Assembly (NCBI GenBank): GCA_037577475.1
Contig: CM075195.1
Coordinates: 24,827,399 to 24,891,398, forward strand
DNA from: Chaunax sp. Z400
Taxonomy: Eukaryota > Chordata > Actinopteri > Lophiiformes > Chaunacidae
Direction of reading: 5' to 3'
DNA length: 64,000 nt
In this document: in pieces, positions 9,473 to 19,528 of the stretch
Layout: every line of letters starts with the position of its first letter
Position numbering within the stretch: position 1 is the first letter of the stretch
Program-made: the position numbers and the translations under genes
Notes under the pieces: generated by a model
The model's input: the letters and a program-made list of their open reading frames with translations, nothing else
Told to the model about the DNA's origin: nothing
Database searches by the model: none

Positions 9473-12028
9473 TAATGTTCCCTTCTATAAAAGAAACATT
9501 GTAACTAGCAGTTGTTAATAGGAACCGCTGTGTTTTCAGCACTTAGCATGAAGCGTAGGGGTGAGCTGCCATTTTTTTTACTGTTTTGTTTTGTTATCGG
9601 ACAGGTAGTTAGGTTAAGTGAACATGTTTCTGTTCCTTCCTTTTCCTATCAGTGTTTAGTTAGCATTTGACGAGAGAGTTAGCTCAGGATTTTGTTTGTT
9701 ATTTTGGCATTGGTTCTCCCTGAAGTCAAGCTTCATTTGCAAAAACTACATTCACATCTTTGTAGCAAAAATTGTAAATAATGTTCCTTTCTATAAAGAA
9801 AGATTGTAACTAGCAGTTGTTAATTGGAACCGCTGTGTTTTCAGCACTTAGCATGAAGCGTAGGGGTGAGCTGCCATTTTTTTTACTGTTTTGTTTTGTT
9901 TTCGGACAGGTAGTTAGGTTAAGTGAACATGTTTCTGTTCCTTCCTTTTCCTATCAGTGTTTAGTTAGCATTTGACGAGAGAGTTACCTCAGGATTTTGT
10001 TTGTTATTTTGGCCTTGGTTCTCCCTGAAGTCAAGCTTCATTTGCAAAAACTACATTCACATCTTTGTAGCAATTATTGTAAATAATGTTCCCTTCTATA
10101 AAAGAAACATTGTAACTAGCAGTTGTTAATAGGAACCGCTGTGTTTTCAGCACTTAGCATGAAGCGTAGGGGTGAGCTGCCATTTTTTTTACTGTTTTGT
10201 TTTGTTTTAGGACAGGTAGTTAGGTTAAGTGAACATGTTTCTGTTCCTTCCTTTTCCTATCAGTGTTTAGTTAGCATTTGACGAGAGAGTTAGCTCAGGA
10301 TTTTGTTTGTTATTTTGGCATTGGTTCTCCCTGAAGTCAAGCTTCATTTACAAAAACTACATTCACATCTTTGTAGCAAAAATTGTAAATAATGTTCCCT
10401 TCTATAAAAGAAACATTGTAACTAGCAGTTGTTAATTGGAACCGCTGTGTTTTCAGCACTTAGCATGAAGCGTAGGGGTGAGCTGCCATTTTTTTTACTG
10501 TTTTGTTTTGTTTTCGGACAGGTAGTTAGGTTAAGTGAACATGTTTCTGTTCCTTCCTTTTCCTATCAGTGTTTAGTTAGCATTTGACGAGAGAGTTACC
10601 TCAGGATTTTGTTTGTTATTTTGGCCTTGGTTCTCCCTGAAGTCAAGCTTCATTTGCAAAAACTACATTCACATCTTTGTAGCAATTATTGTAAATAATG
10701 TTCCCTTCTATAAAAGAAACATTGTAACTAGCAGTTGTTAATAGGAACCGCTGTGTTTTCAGCACTTAGCATGAAGCGTAGGGGTGAGCTGCCATTTTTT
10801 TTTACTGTTTTGTTTTGTTTTCAGGCAGGTAGTTAGGTTAAGTGAACATGTTCTGTTCCTTCCTTTTCCTATCAGTGTTTAGTTAGCATTTGACGAGAGA
10901 GTTAGCTCAGGATTTTGTTTGTTATTTTGGCCTTGGTTCTCCCTGAAGTCAAGCTTCATTTACAAAAACTACATTCACATCTTTGTAGCAAAAATTGTAA
11001 ATAATGTTCCCTTCTATAAAAGAAACATTGTAACTAGCAGTTGTTAATTGGAACCGCTGTGTTTTCAGCACTTAGCATGAAGCGTAGGGGTGAGCTGCCA
11101 TTTTTTTTACTGTTTTGTTTTGTTTTCGGACAGGTAGTTAGGTTAAGTGAACATGTTTCTGTTCCTTCCTTTTCCTATCAGTGTTTAGTTAGCATTTGAC
11201 GAGAGAGTTACCTCAGGATTTTGTTTGTTATTTTGGCCTTGGTTCTCCCTGAAGTCAAGCTTCATTTGCAAAAACTACATTCACATCTTTGTAGCAATTA
11301 TTGTAAATAATGTTCCCTTCTATAAAAGAAACATTGTAACTAGCAGTTGTTAATAGGAACCGCTGTGTTTTCAGCACTTAGCATGAAGCGTAGGGGTGAG
11401 CTGCCATTTTTTTTTACTGTTTTGTTTTGTTTTCGGACAGGTAGTTAGGTTAAGTGAACATGTTCTGTTCCTTCCTTTTCCTATCAGTGTTTAGTTAGCA
11501 TTTGACGAGAGAGTTAGCTCAGGATTTTGTTTGTTATTTTGGCCTTGGTTCTCCCTGAAGTCAAGCTTCATTTGCAAAAACTACATTCACATCTTTGTAG
11601 CAATTATTGTAAATAATGTTCCCTTCTATAAAAGAAACATTGTAACTAGCAGTTGTTAATAGGAACCGCTGTGTTTTCAGCACTTAGCATGAAGCGTAGG
11701 GGTGAGCTGCCATTTTTTTTACTGTTTTGTTTTGTTTTCGGACAGGTAGTTAGGTTAAGTGAACATGTTTCTGTTCCTTCCTTTTCCTACCAGTGTTTAG
11801 TTAGCATTTGACGAGAGAGTTAGCTCAGGATTTTGTTTGTTATTTTGGCCTTGGTTCTTCCTGAAGTCAAGCTTCATTTGCAAAAACTACATTCACATCA
11901 TTGTAGCAATTATTGTAATTAATGTTCCCTTCTATAAAAGAAACATTGTAACTAGCAGTTGTTAATAGGAGTTAGCATTTGACGAGAGAGTTACCTCAAG
12001 ATTTTGTTTGTTATTTTGGCCTTGGTTC
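9473..12028 (+). repeat. 2,924-bp higher-order block, copy 2
   Basis: Heads lie at 9599, 9904, 10210, 10516, 10823, 11128, 11435 and 11740, each exactly 2,924 bp after copy 1. The unit at 10823 keeps the odd CAGGCAGG head and the one at 9599 keeps TATAAAGAAAGATTG. The block runs through the Y unit at 11740 and its junction into the first 58 bases of V2, after which copies 1 and 2 diverge because copy 1 continues as canonical sequence. The constant offset, with only one substitution noticed, points to a recent duplication. The exact identity was not computed. Confidence 0.88.
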
Positions 12029-12247
12029 ACCCTGAAGTCAAGCTTCATTTATGAAACCTACTCACCTCTTTGTAGCAATTATTGTAAACAGTGGCTCATT
12101 TTAGTGTAGTAATTATTGAGACTATATTCCATTCATATTAAAAATATTGTAAATAGTATTTGTGAATAGAAACCACTGTGTTTTCATCACTTAGCATGAA
12201 GTGTAGGGGTGAGCTGCCATTTTTTTTTACTGTTTTGTTTTGTTTTA
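11971..12247 (+). repeat. Divergent variant monomer V, copy 2
   Basis: This copy is 277 bp. It follows the Y unit at 11740 and precedes the L unit at 12248. It carries CTCAAGATT after the junction, shared only with the chimera at 9047, and CATATTAAAAATATTG where other copies read CATATAAAAAATATTG. The internal direct repeat is well seen here: GTAGCAATTATTG starts at 12072 and GTAGTAATTATTG at 12106, 34 bp apart, with AAACAGTGGCTCATTTTAGT between them. Canonical monomers have only one such block. Confidence 0.93.
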
Positions 12248-13684
12248 GGAAAGGTAGTTAGGTTAAGTGAACATGTTTCTGTTTCCTTTCTTTTCCTTCC
12301 TTTTCCTATCAGTGTTTAGTTAGCATTTGACGAGAGAGTTAGCTCAGGATTTTGTTTGTTATTTTGGCCTTGGTTCTCCCTGAAGTCAAGCTTCATTTAC
12401 AAAAACTACATTCACATCTTTGTAGCAAAAATTGTAAATAATGTTCCCTTCTATAAAAGAAACATTGTAACTAGCAGTTGTTAATTGGAACCGCTGTGTT
12501 TTCAGCACTTAGCATGAAGCGTAGGGGTGAGCTGCCATTTTTTTTACTGTTTTGTTTTGTTTTCGGACAGGTAGTTAGGTTAAGTGAACATGTTTCTGTT
12601 CCTTCCTTTTCCTATCAGTGTTTAGTTAGCATTTGACGAGAGAGTTACCTCAGGATTTTGTTTGTTATTTTGGCCTTGGTTCTCCCTGAAGTCAAGCTTC
12701 ATTTGCAAAAACTACATTCACATCTTTGTAGCAATTATTGTAAATAATGTTCCCTTCTATAAAAGAAACATTGTAACTAGCAGTTGTTAATAGGAACCGC
12801 TGTGTTTTCAGCACTTAGCATGAAGCGTAGGGGTGAGCTGCCATTTTTTTTTACTGTTTTGTTTTGTTTTCGGACAGGTAGTTAGGTTAAGTGAACATGT
12901 TCTGTTCCTTCCTTTTCCTATCAGTGTTTAGTTAGCATTTGACGAGAGAGTTAGCTCAGGATTTTGTTTGTTATTTTGGCCTTGGTTCTCCCTGAAGTCA
13001 AGCTTCATTTGCAAAAACTACATTCACATCTTTGTAGCAATTATTGTAAATAATGTTCCCTTCTATAAAAGAAACATTGTAACTAGCAGTTGTTAATAGG
13101 AACCGCTGTGTTTTCAGCACTTAGCATGAAGCGTAGGGGTGAGCTGCCATTTTTTTTACTGTTTTGTTTTGTTTTCGGACAGGTAGTTAGGTTAAGTGAA
13201 CATGTTTCTGTTCCTTCCTTTTCCTACCAGTGTTTAGTTAGCATTTGACGAGAGAGTTAGCTCAGGATTTTGTTTGTTATTTTGGCCTTGGTTCTTCCTG
13301 AAGTCAAGCTTCATTTGCAAAAACTACATTCACATCATTGTAGCAATTATTGTAATTAATGTTCCCTTCTATAAAAGAAACATTGTAACTAGCAGTTGTT
13401 AATAGGAGTTAGCATTTGACGAGAGAGTTACCTCAGGATTTTGTTTGTTATTTTGGCCTTGGTTCACCCTGAAGTCAAGCTTCATTTATGAAACCTACTC
13501 ACCTCTTTGTAGCAATTATTGTAAACAGTGGCTCATTTTAGTGTAGTAATTATTGAGACTATATTCCATTCATATAAAAAATATTGTAAATAGTATTTGT
13601 GAATAGAAACCACTGTGTTTTCATCACTTAGCATGAAGTGTAGGGGTGAGCTGCCATTTTTTTTTACTGTTTTGTTTTGTTTTA
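12248..13684 (+). repeat. Seven-mer HOR derivative lacking units 1-tail to 4-head (1,437 bp)
   Basis: Heads lie at 12248 (L), 12565 (K), 12872 (S) and 13177 (Y), followed by V3. The first unit has an L head (GGAAAGG and the long pyrimidine tract) but a T-type body (CATTTACAAA, GCAAAAATTG, AATTGG). The full seven-monomer HOR at 15123 has these on its first and fourth units. The length deficit, 2,356 minus 1,437 (919 bp), equals three monomers plus the slip between the two pairing units. This is what an exchange between unit 1 and unit 4 would give. Confidence 0.85.
13408..13684 (+). repeat. Divergent variant monomer V, copy 3
   Basis: A 277-bp unit that follows the Y unit at 13177 and precedes the L unit at 13685. 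It has the common V sequence (TTCACCC, TTTATGAAACC, CATATAAAAAATATTG, GAAGTGTAGGGG) with a 9-T run. No private change was noticed. Confidence 0.92.
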
Positions 13685-15122
13685 GGAAAGGTAGTTAGGT
13701 TAAGTGAACATGTTTCTGTTTCCTTTCTTTTCCTTCCTTTTCCTATCAGTGTTTAGTTAGCATTTGACGAGAGAGTTAGCTCAGGATTTTGTTTGTTATT
13801 TTGGCCTTGGTTCTCCCTGAAGTCAAGCTTCATTTGCAAAAACTACATTCACATCTTTGTAGCAATTATTGTAAATAATGTTCCCTTCTATAAAAGAAAC
13901 ATTGTAACTAGCAGTTGTTAATAGGAACCGCTGTGTTTTCAGCACTTAGCATGAAGCGTAGGAGTGAGCTGCCATTTTTTTTTACTGTTTTGTTTTGTTA
14001 TCGGACAGGTAGTTAGGTTAAGTGAACATGTTTCTGTTCCTTCCTTTTCCTATCAGTGTTTAGTTAGCATTTGACGAGAGAGTTAGCTCAGGATTTTGTT
14101 TGTTATTTTGGCATTGGTTCTCCCTGAAGTCAAGCTTCATTTGCAAAAACTACATTCACATCTTTGTAGCAAAAATTGTAAATAATGTTCCCTTCTATAA
14201 AAGAAACATTGTAACTAGCAGTTGTTAATTGGAACCGCTGTGTTTTCAGCACTTAGCATGAAGCGTAGGGGTGAGCTGCCATTTTTTTTACTGTTTTGTT
14301 TTGTTTTCGGACAGGTAGTTAGGTTAAGTGAACATGTTTCTGTTCCTTCCTTTTCCTATCAGTGTTTAGTTAGCATTTGACGAGAGAGTTACCTCAGGAT
14401 TTTGTTTGTTATTTTGGCCTTGGTTCTCCCTGAAGTCAAGCTTCATTTGCAAAAACTACATTCACATCTTTGTAGCAATTATTGTAAATAATGTTCCCTT
14501 CTATAAAAGAAACATTGTAACTAGCAGTTGTTAATTGGAACCGCTGTGTTTTCAGCACTTAGCATGAAGCGTAGGGTTGAGCTGCCATTTTTTTTACTGT
14601 TTTGTTTTGTTTTCGGACAGGTAGTTAGGTTAAGTGAACATGTTTCTGTTCCTTCCTTTTCCTATCAGTGTTTAGTTAGCATTTGACGAGAGAGTTAGCT
14701 CAGGATTTTGTTTGTTATTTTGGCCTTGGTTCTCCCTGAAGTCAAGCTTCATTTACAAAAACTACATTCACATCTTTGTAGCAAAAATTGTAAATAATGT
14801 TCCCTTCTATAAAAGAAACATTGTAACTAGCAGTTGTTAATAGGAGTTAGCATTTGACGAGAGAGTTACCTCAGGATTTTGTTTGTTATTTTGGCCTTGG
14901 TTCACCCTGAAGTCAAGCTTCATTTATGAAACCTACTCACCTCTTTGTAGCAATTATTGTAAACAGTGGCTCATTTTAGTGTAGTAATTATTGAGACTAT
15001 ATTCCATTCATATAAAAAATATTGTAAATAGTATTTGTGAATAGAAACCACTGTGTTTTCATCACTTAGCATGAAGTGTAGGGGTGAGCTGCCATTTTTT
15101 TTTACTGTTTTGTTTTGTTTTA
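13685..15122 (+). repeat. Seven-mer HOR derivative lacking units 4-tail to 7-head (1,438 bp)
   Basis: Heads lie at 13685 (L, ending GTAGGAGTGAG), 14003 (A), 14309 (K, AATTGG and AGGGTTGAG) and 14615, followed by V4. The fourth unit has a T-type body (CATTTACAAA, GCAAAAATTG), but its tail reads AATAGGA and enters the V junction. In the full HOR that junction belongs only to the seventh, Y unit. The deficit of 918 bp equals three monomers. It is the complement of the neighbouring derivative at 12248: that one lost units 1-3 and this one lost units 5-7, apart from the junction tail. Confidence 0.85.
14846..15122 (+). repeat. Divergent variant monomer V, copy 4 (preceded by a non-Y unit)
   Basis: The body matches the common V form. 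It is the only V copy whose left neighbour (14615-14845) is not Y-type. That fragment has CTATCAG, TTCTCCC, CATTTACAAA, CATCTTTG and GCAAAAATTG, yet ends at the same AATAGGA/GTTAGC junction. The exchange point must lie in the identical stretch of about 50 bp between GTAAATAATG and the junction. Confidence 0.92.
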
Positions 15123-17478
15123 GGAAAGGTAGTTAGGTTAAGTGAACATGTTTCTGTTTCCTTTCTTTTCCTTCCTTTTCCTATCAGTGTTTAGTTAGCA
15201 TTTGACGAGAGAGTTAGCTCAGGATTTTGTTTGTTATTTTGGCCTTGGTTCTCCCTGAAGTCAAGCTTCATTTGCAAAAACTACATTCACATCTTTTTAG
15301 CAATTATTGTAAATAATGTTCCCTTCTATAAAAGAAACATTGTAACTAGCAGTTGTTAATAGGAACCGCTGTGTTTTCAGCACTTAGCATGAAGCGTAGG
15401 AGTGAGCTGCCATTTTTTTTTACTGTTTTGTTTTGTTATCGGACAGGTAGTTAGGTTAAGTGAACATGTTTCTGTTCCTTCCTTTTCCTATCAGTGTTTA
15501 GTTAGCATTTGACGAGAGAGTTAGCTCAGGATTTTGTTTGTTATTTTGGCATTGGTTCTCCCTGAAGTCAAGCTTCATTTGCAAAAACTACATTCACATC
15601 TTTGTAGCAAAAATTGTAAATAATGTTCCCTTCTATAAAAGAAACATTGTAACTAGCAGTTGTTAATTGGAACCGCTGTGTTTTCAGCACTTAGCATGAA
15701 GCGTAGGGGTGAGCTGCCATTTTTTTTACTGTTTTGTTTTGTTTTCGGACAGGTAGTTAGGTTAAGTGAACATGTTTCTGTTCCTTCCTTTTCCTATCAG
15801 TGTTTAGTTAGCATTTGACGAGAGAGTTACCTCAGGATTTTGTTTGTTATTTTGGCCTTGGTTCTCCCTGAAGTCAAGCTTCATTTGCAAAAACTACATT
15901 CACATCTTTGTAGCAATTATTGTAAATAATGTTCCCTTCTATAAAAGAAACATTGTAACTAGCAGTTGTTAATTGGAACCGCTGTGTTTTCAGCACTTAG
16001 CATGAAGCGTAGGGTTGAGCTGCCATTTTTTTTACTGTTTTGTTTTGTTTTCGGACAGGTAGTTAGGTTAAGTGAACATGTTTCTGTTCCTTCCTTTTCC
16101 TATCAGTGTTTAGTTAGCATTTGACGAGAGAGTTAGCTCAGGATTTTGTTTGTTATTTTGGCCTTGGTTCTCCCTGAAGTCAAGCTTCATTTACAAAAAC
16201 TACATTCACATCTTTGTAGCAAAAATTGTAAATAATGTTCCCTTCTATAAAAGAAACATTGTAACTAGCAGTTGTTAATTGGAACCGCTGTGTTTTCAGC
16301 ACTTAGCATGAAGCGTAGGGGTGAGCTGCCATTTTTTTTACTGTTTTGTTTTGTTTTCGGACAGGTAGTTAGGTTAAGTGAACATGTTTCTGTTCCTTCC
16401 TTTTCCTATCAGTGTTTAGTTAGCATTTGACGAGAGAGTTACCTCAGGATTTTGTTTGTTATTTTGGCCTTGGTTCTCCCTGAAGTCAAGCTTCATTTGC
16501 AAAAACTACATTCACATCTTTGTAGCAATTATTGTAAATAATGTTCCCTTCTATAAAAGAAACATTGTAACTAGCAGTTGTTAATAGGAACCGCTGTGTT
16601 TTCAGCACTTAGCATGAAGCGTAGGGGTGAGCTGCCATTTTTTTTTACTGTTTTGTTTTGTTTTCGGACAGGTAGTTAGGTTAAGTGAACATGTTCTGTT
16701 CCTTCCTTTTCCTATCAGTGTTTAGTTAGCATTTGACGAGAGAGTTAGCTCAGGATTTTGTTTGTTATTTTGGCCTTGGTTCTCCCTGAAGTCAAGCTTC
16801 ATTTGCAAAAACTACATTCACATCTTTGTAGCAATTATTGTAAATAATGTTCCCTTCTATAAAAGAAACATTGTAACTAGCAGTTGTTAATAGGAACCGC
16901 TGTGTTTTCAGCACTTAGCATGAAGCGTAGGGGTGAGCTGCCATTTTTTTTACTGTTTTGTTTTGTTTTCGGACAGGTAGTTAGGTTAAGTGAACATGTT
17001 TCTGTTCCTTCCTTTTCCTACCAGTGTTTAGTTAGCATTTGACGAGAGAGTTAGCTCAGGATTTTGTTTGTTATTTTGGCCTTGGTTCTTCCTGAAGTCA
17101 AGCTTCATTTGCAAAAACTACATTCACATCATTGTAGCAATTATTGTAATTAATGTTCCCTTCTATAAAAGAAACATTGTAACTAGCAGTTGTTAATAGG
17201 AGTTAGCATTTGACGAGAGAGTTACCTCAGGATTTTGTTTGTTATTTTGGCCTTGGTTCACCCTGAAGTCAAGCTTCATTTATGAAACCTACTCACCTCT
17301 TTGTAGCAATTATTGTAAACAGTGGCTCATTTTAGTGTAGTAATTATTGAGACTATATTCCATTCATATAAAAAATATTGTAAATAGTATTTGTGAATAG
17401 AAACCACTGTGTTTTCATCACTTAGCATGAAGTGTAGGGGTGAGCTGCCATTTTTTTTTACTGTTTTGTTTTGTTTTA
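15123..17478 (+). repeat. Full seven-monomer HOR unit (2,356 bp)
   Basis: Heads lie at 15123 (L, GTAGGAGTGAG tail), 15441 (A, CATTGG and GCAAAAATTG), 15747 (K, AATTGG and AGGGTTGAG), 16053 (T, CATTTACAAA), 16359 (K), 16666 (S) and 16971 (Y), followed by V5. It is the only complete version of this unit in the window. The four flanking units at 12248, 13685, 17479 and 19529 can each be derived from it by one deletion. A private change, ATCTTTTTAGC for ATCTTTGTAGC, lies in the first monomer. Confidence 0.86.
17202..17478 (+). repeat. Divergent variant monomer V, copy 5
   Basis: A 277-bp unit in the common V form. It closes the full seven-monomer HOR and leads into the L unit at 17479. No private change was noticed. 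Confidence 0.92.
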
Positions 17479-19528
17479 GGAAAGGTAGTTAGGTTAAGTG
17501 AACATGTTTCTGTTTCCTTTCTTTTCCTTCCTTTTCCTATCAGTGTTTAGTTAGCATTTGACGAGAGAGTTAGCTCAGGATTTTGTTTGTTATTTTGGCC
17601 TTGGTTCTCCCTGAAGTCAAGCTTCATTTGCAAAAACTACATTCACATCTTTGTAGCAATTATTGTAAATAATGTTCCCTTCTATAAAAGAAACATTGTA
17701 ACTAGCAGTTGTTAATAGGAACCGCTGTGTTTTCAGCACTTAGCATGAAGCGTAGGAGTGAGCTGCCATTTTTTTTTACTGTTTTGTTTTGTTATCGGAC
17801 AGGTAGTTAGGTTAAGTGAACATGTTTCTGTTCCTTCCTTTTCCTATCAGTGTTTAGTTAGCATTTGACGAGAGAGTTAGCTCAGGATTTTGTTTGTTAT
17901 TTTGGCATTGGTTCTCCCTGAAGTCAAGCTTCATTTGCAAAAACTACATTCACATCTTTGTAGCAAAAATTGTAAATAATGTTCCCTTCTATAAAAGAAA
18001 CATTGTAACTAGCAGTTGTTAATTGGAACCGCTGTGTTTTCAGCACTTAGCATGAAGCGTAGGGGTGAGCTGCCATTTTTTTTACTGTTTTGTTTTGTTT
18101 TCGGACAGGTAGTTAGGTTAAGTGAACATGTTTCTGTTCCTTCCTTTTCCTATCAGTGTTTAGTTAGCATTTGACGAGAGAGTTACCTCAGGATTTTGTT
18201 TGTTATTTTGGCCTTGGTTCTCCCTGAAGTCAAGCTTCATTTGCAAAAACTACATTCACATCTTTGTAGCAATTATTGTAAATAATGTTCCCTTCTATAA
18301 AAGAAACATTGTAACTAGCAGTTGTTAATTGGAACCGCTGTGTTTTCAGCACTTAGCATGAAGCGTAGGGGTGAGCTGCCATTTTTTTTACTGTTTTGTT
18401 TTGTTTTCGGACAGGTAGTTAGGTTAAGTGAACATGTTTCTGTTCCTTCCTTTTCCTATCAGTGTTTAGTTAGCATTTGACGAGAGAGTTAGCTCAGGAT
18501 TTTGTTTGTTATTTTGGCCTTGGTTCTCCCTGAAGTCAAGCTTCATTTACAAAAACTACATTCACATCTTTGTAGCAAAAATTGTAAATAATGTTCCCTT
18601 CTATAAAAGAAACATTGTAACTAGCAGTTGTTAATTGGAACCGCTGTGTTTTCAGCACTTAGCATGAAGCGTAGGGGTGAGCTGCCATTTTTTTTTACTG
18701 TTTTGTTTTGTTTTCGGACAGGTAGTTAGGTTAAGTGAACATGTTCTGTTCCTTCCTTTTCCTATCAGTGTTTAGTTAGCATTTGACGAGAGAGTTAGCT
18801 CAGGATTTTGTTTGTTATTTTGGCCTTGGTTCTCCCTGAAGTCAAGCTTCATTTGCAAAAACTACATTCACATCTTTGTAGCAATTATTGTAAATAATGT
18901 TCCCTTCTATAAAAGAAACATTGTAACTAGCAGTTGTTAATAGGAACCGCTGTGTTTTCAGCACTTAGCATGAAGCGTAGGGGTGAGCTGCCATTTTTTT
19001 TACTGTTTTGTTTTGTTTTCGGACAGGTAGTTAGGTTAAGTGAACATGTTTCTGTTCCTTCCTTTTCCTACCAGTGTTTAGTTAGCATTTGACGAGAGAG
19101 TTAGCTCAGGATTTTGTTTGTTATTTTGGCCTTGGTTCTTCCTGAAGTCAAGCTTCATTTGCAAAAACTACATTCACATCATTGTAGCAATTATTGTAAT
19201 TAATGTTCCCTTCTATAAAAGAAACATTGTAACTAGCAGTTGTTAATAGGAGTTAGCATTTGACGAGAGAGTTACCTCAGGATTTTGTTTGTTATTTTGG
19301 CCTTGGTTCACCCTGAAGTCAAGCTTCATTTATGAAACCTACTCACCTCTTTGTAGCAATTATTGTAAACAGTGGCTCATTTTAGTGTAGTAATTATTGA
19401 GACTATATTGCATTCATATAAAAAATATTGTAAATAGTATTTGTGAATAGAAACCACTGTGTTTTCATCACTTAGCATGAAGTGTAGGGGTGAGCTGCCA
19501 TTTTTTTTTACTGTTTTGTTTTGTTTTA
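17479..19528 (+). repeat. Six-monomer HOR derivative lacking the second K unit (2,050 bp)
   Basis: Heads lie at 17479 (L), 17797 (A), 18103 (K, AATTGG but AGGGGTGAG rather than AGGGTTGAG), 18409 (T), 18716 (S) and 19021 (Y), followed by V6. Compared with the seven-monomer unit, one 306-bp K monomer between T and S is absent. The next copy has the same length but keeps that K and lacks T. Confidence 0.85.
19252..19528 (+). repeat. Divergent variant monomer V, copy 6
   Basis: A 277-bp common V form with one private substitution, ACTATATTGCATTC, where the others read ACTATATTCCATTC (the G is at 19410). It is preceded by the Y unit at 19021 and followed by the L unit at 19529. Confidence 0.92.
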
